A DNA stretch of 64,000 nt, from assembly GCF_014925385.1 (NCBI RefSeq), contig NZ_JACSDK010000003.1, positions 124,001 to 188,000 on the forward strand, given 5' to 3'. The notes under the pieces were generated by a model. It saw nothing but the letters and a program-made list of their open reading frames with translations. It was not told the origin of the DNA and did no database searches. Made by a program: the position numbers and the translations under genes. This document shows, one piece after another, positions 21,053 to 30,055 of this stretch (position 1 is its first letter; each line of letters opens with the position of its first letter). The stretch is from Pelagibius marinus. GTDB taxonomy: Bacteria > Pseudomonadota > Alphaproteobacteria > Kiloniellales > Kiloniellaceae.

Positions 21053-21772
21053 CTAAATCGGTGTCAAATCTTCTTCTGTGGGGCCACGGCCGTGTTTGCG
21101 GCGGAAGGACCAGTAGATCGTCACCAGGATGGTCCGCCAAGCCGCAAAGGCGAGAAGAGGCAGCACGAAGAAAAGGGTGAGCGGAAAAGGCATTCCAGAG
21201 GCAAACGCGACCTTCGTGAGATAGAAAGCCGCGGCGGCTGGCAGCAGGGCCAGGAGCAACTGTGCGATTGGCTTCAAGTTCTGAGCCACGACAACGCCCA
21301 GATATCTTCTGTGGAGATGGGCGAAGCGGCTCACCCTCGGTGCCGGCCGGAATTCCCGCGCGAAGGCCATACCCCGATTGTTCAGAAGGACGATGGCCGC
21401 GAGAAATCCGATGAAGACCGCGGCGATGCCGAGGAGAGGAAGCTGAGCGTCCAGTTCCGAGTGGAACAAGGGCGCCTTTCTGAGGAAATTCGCGGCGGCA
21501 AAGCCGAACATCAGGCCGAAAAGACCGAGGAAGACGATCACCCATATCCATCGCCTTAGCCGCCGGCCGGCTTTGCCAGTCAAGGCGGACTCGAGCCCGG
21601 CGCGATAGCGCTCGAACTGCTGGGCATCAAGGCGATAGCCCCGGCCGGGGAAGCCCCCAGGAAAGACGACAGCGCCGCCTTCGCGTAGGGGCACCGTGGT
21701 GCTGCGCAGTAAGATTTCCAGAGCCCGTGCGTATCGCGCATCGATGCCAACTGCTGCAGTAGATTCATTCAT
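21053..21772 (-). CDS. hypothetical membrane protein, paralogue B
   Basis: A 239-residue protein with about four membrane helices (near 65-90, 100-125, 165-185 and 190-220). It is a paralogue of the protein at 16937-17659: both share the REGG..FPGGFPGRGYRLD opening and the YWSFRR..GRGP..EDL ending, while the middles differ widely. The ATG at 21772 aligns with the chosen start of paralogue A. The gene ends right beside the IS66 right end and appears complete. No function is recognised. Confidence 0.68.
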   Translation of the reverse strand: MNESTAAVGIDARYARALEILLRSTTVPLREGGAVVFPGGFPGRGYRLDAQQFERYRAGLESALTGKAGRRLRRWIWVIVFLGLFGLMFGFAAANFLRKAPLFHSELDAQLPLLGIAAVFIGFLAAIVLLNNRGMAFAREFRPAPRVSRFAHLHRRYLGVVVAQNLKPIAQLLLALLPAAAAFYLTKVAFASGMPFPLTLFFVLPLLAFAAWRTILVTIYWSFRRKHGRGPTEEDLTPI

Positions 21773-21804
21773 ACCCGAAGTCGCTTCTAGTCCGCCTGCA
21801 TACA

Positions 21805-21924
21805 CGCAGGAGTTTAGCGGCATTCCGGTCCGCGGGGGAAGGCGTTAGGATGACGCATGCGCGCAGACGGCAAGCCCACCCTGGGCGTCCTCATGCTGAA
21901 GACGGGCTTTCCGCGTCCGCCGGG
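21805..21924. repeat. 120-bp direct repeat, copy 2
   Basis: Identical, as far as I can read, to 17692-17811. Here it runs on into an intact racemase gene, so this is the functional copy. Confidence 0.9.
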
Positions 21925-22576
21925 CGACGTCGGCAACCCGCAGACCTGGTCCGTGCCCAGCCTCTATCAGGTGGTCGAGCCCGCCGATGTGGCCGCTGTG
22001 GTGCGCAGTGGACCTCTGCCCGAGGGCCTGGTCGAGGCCTTCGCCGCGGCCGGGCGGGACCTGGTGGCCGAAGGCGCCGACCTCATCACCACCTCCTGCG
22101 GCTTCCTGGTGACGGCGCAGGACGCCTTGCAGGCGGCGCTGCCGGTGCCGGTGGTGACCTCCAGCCTGCTGCAGGTTCCGGACGTGCAGGCCGGCCTACC
22201 GCCAGGTGCGCGGGTCGGCGTCATCACCATCGATGCGCGCCGCCTCTCGCCCGCGCACTTGGCCGCCGCCAGGGCCCCGGCCGATACGCCGCTCGCGGGA
22301 CTGGAGGAGGGCGGTGAGCTGCACCGGGTGATCACCCGGGACCTCGCGGTGCTGGACCCGGCGGCGGCGGAGTCCGACGTGCTGGCCGCCGGGCGCGCCC
22401 TGCAGGCCGCGCAGCCGGAGCTGGGCGCCGTGGTGCTGGAGTGCACCAACCTGCCGCCCTACCGCGCGGCCCTGTCCCGGGCCCTCGGCCTGCCGGTCCA
22501 TGACCTGGTCACCCTTGTAGAGGGGCGGCTTGCCGCCCTCAGAAACCCCGCGGGAGGGTCAGAACGAAAACGTTGA
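21857..22576 (+). CDS. Asp/Glu/hydantoin racemase-superfamily protein
   Basis: A 239-residue enzyme with the two-cysteine layout of cofactor-independent amino-acid racemases: TTSCGF (about residue 77) and LECTNLP (about 198). These cysteines act as paired acid and base in the family. The N-terminus PTLGVLMLKTGFPRPPGDVGNP resembles AroM/aspartate-racemase-like proteins often found with TRAP or hydantoin genes. AGGA precedes the ATG by about 6 bases. The stop codon lies inside the operator of the TRAP operon. A role in racemising glutamate, oxoproline or hydantoin intermediates is inferred from context. Confidence 0.85.
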   Translation: MRADGKPTLGVLMLKTGFPRPPGDVGNPQTWSVPSLYQVVEPADVAAVVRSGPLPEGLVEAFAAAGRDLVAEGADLITTSCGFLVTAQDALQAALPVPVVTSSLLQVPDVQAGLPPGARVGVITIDARRLSPAHLAAARAPADTPLAGLEEGGELHRVITRDLAVLDPAAAESDVLAAGRALQAAQPELGAVVLECTNLPPYRAALSRALGLPVHDLVTLVEGRLAALRNPAGGSERKR

Positions 22577-22601
22577 TAATTTATCGATAAAATGTCATTG
22601 T
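22573..22601 (+). promoter_or_regulatory. promoter with embedded palindromic operator (site 2)
   Basis: TTGATA at 22573-22578 (near-consensus -35) is followed by TTTATCGATAAA (centre 22585/22586) in a 17-base spacer, then CATTGT as a weak -10. The dyad extends over 22575-22596. It matches the site at 11460-11491 almost base for base, including spacing. It overlaps the racemase stop codon and would drive dctP from a leader of about 155 bases. Confidence 0.7.
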
Positions 22602-22758
22602 GTTGCGTCAGTTGCCTGCCGGCGGGCGCCGCGCCTAAAGTTGAGCCCTTGAAGGGCGCAATGGCGCGGCCTCTCATGCAGGACCTGGCCTGAAGGCTTA
22701 TTGGGAAAACTCTGCGGGCACCAAAGTCCCGCCGAAGGCCAAACAGGGAGACAATATA

Positions 22759-23745
22759 ATGAACACGTTCCTTAAATCCCTTGGCGGGATTGCTTCGGTC
22801 GTTGCGCTGGGCCTCGCGGCCACGTCCGCGGCGGCCGCCGAGAAGTGGGATATGCCGCTGGCCTATTCCGCCAGCAACTACCACTCCGAAAACGCGGCGC
22901 AGTTCGCCGAGGATGTCACCAAGGCTTCCGGCGGTGAGCTGGAAATCGTCGCTCACCCCGGCGGCTCGCTGTTCGGCGGCGGGGAGATCTACCGCGCCGT
23001 GCGCACCGGCCAGGCGCCGATCGGCGAACGCCTGATCTCGGCTCTCGGCAACGAGAACCCGCTGTTCGAGGTCGACGCCCTGCCGTTCCTCGCCACCAGC
23101 TTCGACGATTCCTGGAAGCTCTATAAGGCCTCCAAGCCGCAGCTCGAGAAGACCCTCGACGAGGCCGGCCTGATGCTGCTCTACACCGTGCCCTGGCCGC
23201 CGCAGGGTCTCTACAACAAGAACCCGGTGAACTCGGCCGCCGACATGAAGGGCGTGAAGTTCCGCGCCTACAACGCGGCGACCTCGCGGCTGGCCGAACT
23301 GATGGGCGCGGTGCCGACCAAGATCGAGGCGGCGGAGCTGACGCAGGCCTTCGCGACCGGCGTCGCCGATTCCATGATCTCCTCCGGTTCGACCGGCTAC
23401 GACCGCAAGATCTGGGAGCATGTGAAGTACTGGTACGACGTCCAGGCCTGGCTGCCGAAGAACATGGTGGTGGTCAACAAGGCGGCCTGGGAAGGCCTTG
23501 ATGCGAAGCTGCAGAAGGTCGTGCTGGATGCCGCCGCCGCCGCCGAGGAGCGGGGCTGGAACAAGGCCCGCGAGCTTTCCGACTGGTACAAGGAGCAGCT
23601 GGCCGCCGAGGGCATGGTCATCGAAGCGCCGAGCGCCAAGCTGAAAGCCGACTTCGAGCAGATCGGCGCCACCATGACCGAGGAATGGCTGGAACGCGCC
23701 GGCGACAGCGGCAAGTCGGTCATCGACGCCTACAAGGCGATGTAA
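22759..23745 (+). CDS. TRAP transporter substrate-binding protein DctP
   Basis: A 328-residue periplasmic binding protein with a Sec signal peptide (residues 1-25, ending SAAAAEKW). The DctP fold is supported by GGEIYRAVRTGQAPIGERL, GVKFRAYNAATSRLAELMGAVP (the substrate arginine and asparagine region) and DSMISSGSTGYDRKIWEHVKYW. It captures an organic acid for the membrane subunits encoded next. Ribosome site CAGGGAGAC. The genomic link to 5-oxoprolinase suggests oxoproline, glutamate derivatives or related carboxylates as substrate; this is inference. Confidence 0.93.
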   Translation: MNTFLKSLGGIASVVALGLAATSAAAAEKWDMPLAYSASNYHSENAAQFAEDVTKASGGELEIVAHPGGSLFGGGEIYRAVRTGQAPIGERLISALGNENPLFEVDALPFLATSFDDSWKLYKASKPQLEKTLDEAGLMLLYTVPWPPQGLYNKNPVNSAADMKGVKFRAYNAATSRLAELMGAVPTKIEAAELTQAFATGVADSMISSGSTGYDRKIWEHVKYWYDVQAWLPKNMVVVNKAAWEGLDAKLQKVVLDAAAAAEERGWNKARELSDWYKEQLAAEGMVIEAPSAKLKADFEQIGATMTEEWLERAGDSGKSVIDAYKAM

Positions 23746-23761
23746 GGTCTGAGAAGGAGCT

Positions 23762-23788
23762 GCGGCCGGTGACGGGATCACCGGCCGC
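23762..23788 (+). promoter_or_regulatory. intercistronic stem-loop between dctP and dctQ
   Basis: GCGGCCGGTGA, loop CGGGA, TCACCGGCCGC: a perfect 11-bp stem with a 5-base loop, 17 bases after the dctP stop. No U-tract follows (TCTCTTCTTC), so full termination is unlikely. Such hairpins often protect the binding-protein part of the mRNA and raise its level above the membrane subunits. Confidence 0.75.
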
Positions 23789-23815
23789 TCTCTTCTTCGG
23801 GGAAAGCGACAGAAG

Positions 23816-24343
23816 ATGCGCGCCGCGCTCGACCGGCTCTACCTGGCCGCGGGGGCACTCGCCGGCCTCGGCCTGATCTCCATCGCGGTGCTGGTGCTGC
23901 TGTCCATCATCACCCGCCTGCTGGGCCTCTACGTGCCGGGCCTGACGGTCTACGCCGGCTACGCCATGGCGACCTCGTCCTTCCTGGCCCTGGCCTACAC
24001 CTTCGGCAAGGGCGGGCATATCCGCGTCGCCCTTTTCATCGACAAATTCTCCGGTCCCCGCCGCCGCGCGGCGGAACTCTGGTGCCTCGCCGTGGGCACC
24101 TTCCTCGCCGGCTATCTCGCCTGGTACTCGGTGAAGATGGTGCGTGTCTCCCACACGTTGGGCGACGTCAGCGAGGGCGCCGACGCGACGCCGCTGTGGG
24201 TTCCGCAGATTGGCATGGCGCTGGGCTCGGTGCTGCTGGCCGTCGCCCTGGCTGACCGCCTGATCGCGGTGGCACGGGGCGCGCCGCTGGACCACAAGAA
24301 AGCCGCGCCGGAAGAAGCGCCGCCCGAAGACGTGGTGGGTTGA
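23816..24343 (+). CDS. TRAP transporter small permease DctQ
   Basis: A 175-residue four-helix membrane protein (helices about 8-32, 45-65, 88-108 and 130-150), the size and layout of DctQ. It joins DctM to form the sodium-driven TRAP permease. The stop overlaps the dctM start by 4 bases (ATGA). The C-terminus is hydrophilic. Confidence 0.9.
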   Translation: MRAALDRLYLAAGALAGLGLISIAVLVLLSIITRLLGLYVPGLTVYAGYAMATSSFLALAYTFGKGGHIRVALFIDKFSGPRRRAAELWCLAVGTFLAGYLAWYSVKMVRVSHTLGDVSEGADATPLWVPQIGMALGSVLLAVALADRLIAVARGAPLDHKKAAPEEAPPEDVVG

Positions 24344-25650
24344 TGGAAAACCTGCTGCTCACCGTCCTCTTTCTCGCCGTGCTGTTCTTCCTGCTGGGCA
24401 GCGGCGTCTGGGTCGGCCTGTCGCTGCTCGGCGTGGCGCTGGTCGGCATGGAGCTCTTCACCAGCCGCCCGGCCGGCGACGCCATGGCGACGACGATCTG
24501 GAGCGCGTCCTCGTCCTGGACGCTGACCGCCCTGCCGCTGTTCATCTGGATGGGCGAGATCCTGTTCCGGACGCGATTGTCGGAGGATCTCTTCAAGGGC
24601 CTCTCGCCCTGGCTGGGCGGTTTGCCGGGACGGCTGCTGCACGTGAACGTGGCCGGTTGCGCGCTCTTCGCCGCCATCTCCGGCTCCTCGGCGGCCACCG
24701 TCGCCACGGTCGGCAAGATGTCGATCCCGGAGCTGCGCCGCCGCGGCTATCCGGAGAACATGATCATCGGCACCCTGGCCGGGGCCGGCACCCTGGGCCT
24801 GCTGATCCCGCCCTCGATCATCCTCATCGTCTACGGCGTCACCGTGAACGAGTCGATCGCCGGCCTCTTCATGGCCGGGGTCTTCCCCGGCATCATGCTG
24901 GCGCTGCTCTTCATGGGCTTCATCTTCGTCCGCGCCCTGCTGAGACCCGAGTCCATGCCGCCGCGCGAGGCGGCGACGGGGTTCCTGCAGAAGTTCCGCG
25001 ACTCTTTCTCCCTGCTGCCGGTGATCCTGCTGATCCTGGCGGTGCTGGGCTCGATCTACGCCGGCATCGCCACGGCGACCGAGGCCGCGGTGCTGGGCGT
25101 GGTCGGCGCCCTGGTGCTGTCGCTGCTGCAGGGTTCGCTCAGCAAGGAGAGCTTCCTCGAGAGCCTCATGGGCGCGACCCGCACCTCCTGCATGATCGCC
25201 CTCATTCTCGCCGGCGCGAAGTTCCTCACCCTCTCCATGGGCTTCACCGGCCTGCCGCGCGACCTGGCGGCCTGGATCGGCTCGCTGGAGCTGTCGCCCC
25301 TGGCGCTCATCGCCGCGCTGACCGTCTTCTATATCGTGCTGGGCTGCTTCCTGGACGGCATCTCGGCGGTGGTGCTGACCATGGCGGTGGTCGAGCCTAT
25401 GGTGCGCCAGGCCGGCATCGACATGCTGTGGTTCGGCATCTTCCTGGTCATCGTGGTGGAGATGGCGCAGATCACCCCGCCGGTGGGCTTCAATCTCTTC
25501 GTCCTGCAGGGCATGACCCACCACGAGATCCCCTTCATCGCCCGCGCGGCCCTGCCGATGTTCGGCATCATGGTGGTGGCCGTGATCCTGGTCGTCGCTT
25601 TCCCGGAGATTGCCACCTGGCTGCCGGCGCAGATGCGGTCCAGTCCTTAG
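24340..25650 (+). CDS. TRAP transporter large permease DctM
   Basis: A 436-residue, 11-12 helix membrane protein of the DctM family and usual length. Recognisable stretches are SGSSAATVATVGKMSIPELRRRGYP, GTLGLLIPPSIILIVYGV and GCFLDGISAVVLTMAVVEPM, plus a late QITPPVGFNLFVLQGM. It forms the ion-coupled transport core together with DctQ. Translationally coupled to dctQ. Confidence 0.94.
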   Translation: MMENLLLTVLFLAVLFFLLGSGVWVGLSLLGVALVGMELFTSRPAGDAMATTIWSASSSWTLTALPLFIWMGEILFRTRLSEDLFKGLSPWLGGLPGRLLHVNVAGCALFAAISGSSAATVATVGKMSIPELRRRGYPENMIIGTLAGAGTLGLLIPPSIILIVYGVTVNESIAGLFMAGVFPGIMLALLFMGFIFVRALLRPESMPPREAATGFLQKFRDSFSLLPVILLILAVLGSIYAGIATATEAAVLGVVGALVLSLLQGSLSKESFLESLMGATRTSCMIALILAGAKFLTLSMGFTGLPRDLAAWIGSLELSPLALIAALTVFYIVLGCFLDGISAVVLTMAVVEPMVRQAGIDMLWFGIFLVIVVEMAQITPPVGFNLFVLQGMTHHEIPFIARAALPMFGIMVVAVILVVAFPEIATWLPAQMRSSP

Positions 25651-25717
25651 ACCGCGCTCCCGAGCTCCGTCCTCCCCAAGCCCCGTAACCCCAGGGCGGT
25701 TATGGCCTTTCGCAGCA

Positions 25718-25748
25718 TTGCACGCCTGCCGACGACCTCTGCTATAGT
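25718..25748 (+). promoter_or_regulatory. possible sigma-70 promoter
   Basis: TTGCAC at 25718-25723 and TATAGT at 25743-25748 with a 19-base spacer, 28 bases upstream of the FAD dehydrogenase ATG. The spacer is longer than ideal. No TTTATCGATAAA palindrome is seen here. Confidence 0.4.
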
Positions 25749-25775
25749 GCCTCCCCCCAGGGAGGAAAGAGACCC

Positions 25776-27176
25776 ATGGCTGACGCCGCGGAAGACAAGA
25801 GAAACCAGCCGCAGGACCCCTTGATCGAGGCGCTGCGCGCGCTGCTGGGCGAGCGCCTCTCCACCGCCCAGGCGGTGCGCGAGCACCACGGCAAGGATGC
25901 CTCCTACCATGCCATGGAGGCGCCCGACGCGGTGGCCTTCGCCGAGTCCACCGAAGAGGTCTCGGCCATCGTCAAGCTCTGCGCCCAGTACAAGCGTCCG
26001 GTCATCGCCTTCGGCACCGGAACCTCCCTGGAGGGCCAGGTGCAGGCGGCCCAGGGCGGCATCTGCATCGACCTCTCCAACATGGCGACCATCCTGGAGG
26101 TCAACGAGGCCGACCTGGACTGCCGCGTGCAGGCCGGGGTGACCCGCAAGACGCTGAACACCTACCTGCGCGACACCGGCCTGTTCTTCCCCATCGACCC
26201 GGGCGCCGACGCCTCGCTGGGCGGCATGGCGGCGACCTCGGCCTCCGGCACCAACGCCGTGCGCTACGGCACCATGCGCGAGAACGTCATGGGCCTGACG
26301 GTGGTGCTGGCCGATGGGCGGGTGATTCGCACCGGCGGGCGGGCGCGCAAGTCCTCGGCCGGCTACGACCTGACGCGGCTCTTCGTCGGTTCCGAAGGCA
26401 CCCTCGGCATCATCACCGAGGTGCAGCTGCGCCTCTACGGCATTCCCGAGGCCATGGCCGCGGCGGTCTGCTCCTTCGACACCCTGGAAGGGGCCGTCGA
26501 CTCGGTGATCCTGACCATCCAGTCCGGTATCCCGGTGGCCCGCATCGAGCTTCTGGACGAACTGCAGGTCAAGGCCATCAACGCCTATGCCAAGCTCGAC
26601 TACCCGGTGAAGCCGACGCTGTTCTTCGAGTTCCACGGCACCGAGGCCTGGGCCAGGGAGCAGGCGGAACTGGTCGGCGAGATCACCCGGGACTACGGTG
26701 GCGCCAACTTCCAGTGGGCAACGCGCCAGGAGGACCGCACCAAGCTGTGGGAAGCGCGGCATAACGCCTACTTCGCCTGCCTGGCTCTTAAGCCCGGTTC
26801 CGGCGCCTGGGCCACCGACGTCTGCGTGCCCATCTCGCGCTTGGCCGAGTGTATCCTGGAGACCCGCAAGGACATCGACGAGACCGGCGTGCTGGCGCCC
26901 ATCGTCGGCCATGTCGGCGACGGCAACTTCCACCTGACCTTCGTCATCGATCCCGACGACCCGGAGGAGATGGCCAAGGCCGAGGGCGTGAACGAGCGCA
27001 TGGTGATGCGCGCGCTCTCCATGGGCGGCACCTGCACCGGCGAGCACGGCGTCGGTACCGGCAAGATGCGCTTCCTGCAGGCCGAGCACGGCGACGCGCT
27101 GGCGGTGATGCGCCAGCTGAAAGTGGCGCTCGACCCCGACAACATCATGAACCCCGGCAAGATATTGACCGTTTGA
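25776..27176 (+). CDS. FAD-linked oxidase, D-lactate dehydrogenase / GlcD type
   Basis: A 466-residue flavoprotein. The FAD-binding PCMH domain spans about 50-230 (RPVIAFGTGTSLEGQVQAAQGG, then DPGADASLGGMAATSASGTNAVRYGTM and VGSEGTLGIITEV). The C-terminal FAD_oxidase_C domain ends CTGEHGVGTGKMRFL and LDPDNIMNPGKIL. GHVGDGNFH holds the conserved histidines for the 2-hydroxy acid. It oxidises D-lactate, 2-hydroxyglutarate or a similar acid and passes electrons to the chain. A 2-hydroxyglutarate role would fit the glutamate-related genes upstream, but is not shown. Ribosome site GGGAGGAAAGAG. Confidence 0.92.
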   Translation: MADAAEDKRNQPQDPLIEALRALLGERLSTAQAVREHHGKDASYHAMEAPDAVAFAESTEEVSAIVKLCAQYKRPVIAFGTGTSLEGQVQAAQGGICIDLSNMATILEVNEADLDCRVQAGVTRKTLNTYLRDTGLFFPIDPGADASLGGMAATSASGTNAVRYGTMRENVMGLTVVLADGRVIRTGGRARKSSAGYDLTRLFVGSEGTLGIITEVQLRLYGIPEAMAAAVCSFDTLEGAVDSVILTIQSGIPVARIELLDELQVKAINAYAKLDYPVKPTLFFEFHGTEAWAREQAELVGEITRDYGGANFQWATRQEDRTKLWEARHNAYFACLALKPGSGAWATDVCVPISRLAECILETRKDIDETGVLAPIVGHVGDGNFHLTFVIDPDDPEEMAKAEGVNERMVMRALSMGGTCTGEHGVGTGKMRFLQAEHGDALAVMRQLKVALDPDNIMNPGKILTV

Positions 27177-27245
27177 CGCCGGTTCCGCCCGCGACCCATC
27201 TGTCGCTTGCGGTCCCCGCGCCCGCCGCGCATTCTTTGCGGCATC

Positions 27246-30023
27246 ATGGCTGAGGTCAGTCCCGCCGATTCTCCGCAACACCCGCCGGCCGGCGCGGCGC
27301 CGCCGCGCGGCGCCTGGCATGCGCTGTCGGCGGAGGAGGCTCTCTTGCGGCTCGACAGCGGCCGCGCCGGGCTGACCCATACGGCGGCGGCCGAGCGCCT
27401 TGCGCGCTACGGCGAGAACCGGCTGCCGCGCCGCGAGACCACGCCGGTGCTGGTCGTCTACCTGCGTCAGTTCAAGAGCCCGCTGGTCTATCTGCTGCTG
27501 GCCGCCACGGTGGTCTCGCTCGTCGTCGGCGAGTGGAGCGACGCGGCCTTCATCTTCGTGGTGCTGCAGCTCAACGCACTGATCGGCGGCGTGCAGGAGT
27601 GGAAGGCCGAGCAGAGCGCCGCCGCCCTGGACCGCATGCTGCAGGCTACGGCGGTGGTGCTGCGCGACGGCCTGTCGCACCGCGTCGACACGGCCGGGTT
27701 GGTGCCCGGCGACGTGGTGCGTCTGGAATCGGGCTCTGCCGTGCCCGCCGACCTGCGCCTGCTGAGCCAGCAGGAACTCACCGTCGACGAGTCCCTGCTG
27801 ACCGGCGAATCGTTGCCGGTGGTGAAGGACGCCGCGGAGATGCTGCACGAGGCGGCGCCCATGGCCGAGCGGACCAATCTGCTGTTCGCCGGCACCACCG
27901 TGCTGACCGGGCGCGCCCAGGGCGTGGTGGCGGCCACCGGCGCCCACACCCAGATCGGCCGCATCGCCACGGCGCTGGCGGCGCCGGACCAGGCGCTGCC
28001 GCCGCTGATCGGCCGCCTGGAGCAGTTCAGCCGCTGGATCGGCATCGCCACCCTGGTGGCCATCGCCGTCCTGGCGGCGGTCCAGCTCGCCCAGGGCCTG
28101 TCGATCCTGACCGTCTTCCTGGTCGCCGTCGCCCTGGCGGTGGCGGCCATCCCGGAGGGGTTGCCGGTGGCGATCACGGTGGCCCTGGCCATCGCCACCT
28201 CGCGCATGGCGCGGCGCGACGTCATCGTGCGCGCCTTGCCGGCGGTGGAGGGCCTCGGCGCCTGCACCCTGGTGGCCAGCGACAAGACCGGGACGCTGAC
28301 CTGCAACGAGCTGACCGTGAAGCGGCTGGTGCTGTTCGACGATGTCGGACCGGCGGTCGAAGGCGCGGTGGCGGGCGAGGGCTACCGCCCCGACGGCGGC
28401 ATCACCGTGGACGGCCGCCACCCCACGCCGCAGGAACAGGCCGGCTTTCTGGAGCTGGCGCGCAGCGCCGTGCTGTGCAATGAGGCGGAGCTGCGCCTGC
28501 ACGAGGAGTCGGTCAGCCATCTGGGCGACACGGTGGACGTGGCCTTCCTGGTGCTGGCGCACAAGCTGGGCATCGACCCCGATCGGGCCAAGGCCGAGAC
28601 CGCCCAGCTCAGCATCATCCCCTACGAGCCGCAGCGCCGCTACGGCGCCGCCTTTGTCGCCGCCTACACCGCCGGGCCCGAGGCGCGCCGGCCGGGCGGC
28701 CACGTCACCGTGCACGTGAAGGGGGCGCTGGAGGCGCTGCTGCCCATGTGCGACGGCGTCGACTGGGCGCGGGCGCTGGAGGCGGGCGAGGCCCTGGCGG
28801 CCGAGGGCTATCGCGTGCTGGCCGTGGCCAGCGGCGTGGTCTCGCAGGAGGCGGCGCAGCGCGCGGCGCCGGACTCGCTGCGCTACCTGCGGCTGCTGGG
28901 CCTGGTCGGCCTCATGGACCCGGTGCGCCCGGAGGTGCCGGCGGCGGTGGAGCGCTGCCGCGCGGCGGGGGTGGAGGTGGTGATGATCACCGGCGACCAT
29001 CCGGAGACCGCGCGCACCATTGCCCGCCAGCTCGGTATCGGGGCCGACGGCGCGGGGGGCGACGCCCAGGTGGTCAGCGGCCGCGAGCTGACGGCGGCGG
29101 CCGACGAGCCTGCGCGCTTTGCCGAACTGGGCGGCGGCGCCCAGGTCTTCGCCCGCGTCGGGCCGCCGCAAAAGCTGCAGATCGTGCGCTGCCTGCAGCA
29201 GGCAGGGCACCTGGTGGCGGTCACCGGCGACGGCGTGAACGACGCTCCGGCGCTGGCCGCCGCCGATATCGGCGTGGCCATGGGCAAGGACGGCACCGAC
29301 GTGGCGCGCGGCGCCGCCGACCTGATCCTCACCGACGACAATTTCGCCTCCATCGTCGCCGGCATCGAGGAAGGGCGCGTCGCCTACGACAACGTGCGCA
29401 AGCTGATCTACCTGCTTGTCACCACCGGCCTGGGCGAGATCGTGCTGTTCCTTCTGGCGATCAGCGCCGGTTTTCCGCTGCCGCTCTTCGCTGTGCAGCT
29501 GCTGTGGCTGAACCTGGTGACCAACGGCATCCAGGACGTCGCCCTGGCCTTCGAGCGGGGCGAACCCGGAATCCTGGACCGCCCGCCGCGCCCGCGTGAG
29601 GAGTCGCTCTTCGACCGGCGCATGCTCGGCCAGGTGCTGGTCGGCGGCGTCTACATGGGCGCCTGCGCCTTCGGGTTCTACTTCTGGGCCCTGGAGCGCG
29701 GGTTGCCGGAGGACCAGGCCCGCAACCTGCTGTTGCTGCTCATGGTGCTGTTCGAGAACGTCCACGCGCTCAACGCCCGCTCCGAGGAGCGCTCGGCCTT
29801 CGCCGTGCCGCTGGGCGCCAACCCCTTCCTGATCCTGGCGATTCTCGGCGCCCAGGGCAGTCACGTGGCGGCCATGTACCTGCCGGGCATCAGCGACGTG
29901 CTGGCGGTTCAGCCGATCAGCCTGATCGACTGGCTGACGGTTGCCGGCGTCGCTTTGTCACTGCTTGTGGTGATGGAGATACGCAAGGCCTGGTTGCGCG
30001 CGTCGCGGCGCAAGACCTTGTAA
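27246..30023 (+). CDS. cation-transporting P-type ATPase, P2 type
   Basis: A 925-residue pump. It contains a cation-ATPase N-terminal domain (about 20-85), the actuator TGES motif (LLTGESLPVV, about 195), a PEGLP motif in M4 (about 305), the phosphorylation site DKTGTLT (about 347) and the hinge GDGVNDAPAL (about 667), then six C-terminal helices. PEGLP points to calcium or related P2A pumps. In M6 the usual NLVTDG of SERCA pumps is NLVTNG, so one ion ligand differs and the transported ion is uncertain. I start at the ATG at 27246; the frame is open 13 codons further upstream. Confidence 0.92.
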   Translation: MAEVSPADSPQHPPAGAAPPRGAWHALSAEEALLRLDSGRAGLTHTAAAERLARYGENRLPRRETTPVLVVYLRQFKSPLVYLLLAATVVSLVVGEWSDAAFIFVVLQLNALIGGVQEWKAEQSAAALDRMLQATAVVLRDGLSHRVDTAGLVPGDVVRLESGSAVPADLRLLSQQELTVDESLLTGESLPVVKDAAEMLHEAAPMAERTNLLFAGTTVLTGRAQGVVAATGAHTQIGRIATALAAPDQALPPLIGRLEQFSRWIGIATLVAIAVLAAVQLAQGLSILTVFLVAVALAVAAIPEGLPVAITVALAIATSRMARRDVIVRALPAVEGLGACTLVASDKTGTLTCNELTVKRLVLFDDVGPAVEGAVAGEGYRPDGGITVDGRHPTPQEQAGFLELARSAVLCNEAELRLHEESVSHLGDTVDVAFLVLAHKLGIDPDRAKAETAQLSIIPYEPQRRYGAAFVAAYTAGPEARRPGGHVTVHVKGALEALLPMCDGVDWARALEAGEALAAEGYRVLAVASGVVSQEAAQRAAPDSLRYLRLLGLVGLMDPVRPEVPAAVERCRAAGVEVVMITGDHPETARTIARQLGIGADGAGGDAQVVSGRELTAAADEPARFAELGGGAQVFARVGPPQKLQIVRCLQQAGHLVAVTGDGVNDAPALAAADIGVAMGKDGTDVARGAADLILTDDNFASIVAGIEEGRVAYDNVRKLIYLLVTTGLGEIVLFLLAISAGFPLPLFAVQLLWLNLVTNGIQDVALAFERGEPGILDRPPRPREESLFDRRMLGQVLVGGVYMGACAFGFYFWALERGLPEDQARNLLLLLMVLFENVHALNARSEERSAFAVPLGANPFLILAILGAQGSHVAAMYLPGISDVLAVQPISLIDWLTVAGVALSLLVVMEIRKAWLRASRRKTL

Positions 30024-30055
30024 GGCTGCTGACGGCAGTCCCGCGGGGCCGGAGG

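Noticed and set aside
25647-29864. 1405-codon open frame on the minus strand
   Set aside because: It is antisense to the FAD dehydrogenase and P-type ATPase genes. The frame is His/Arg/Gly/Ala-rich without domains, a result of high GC content.
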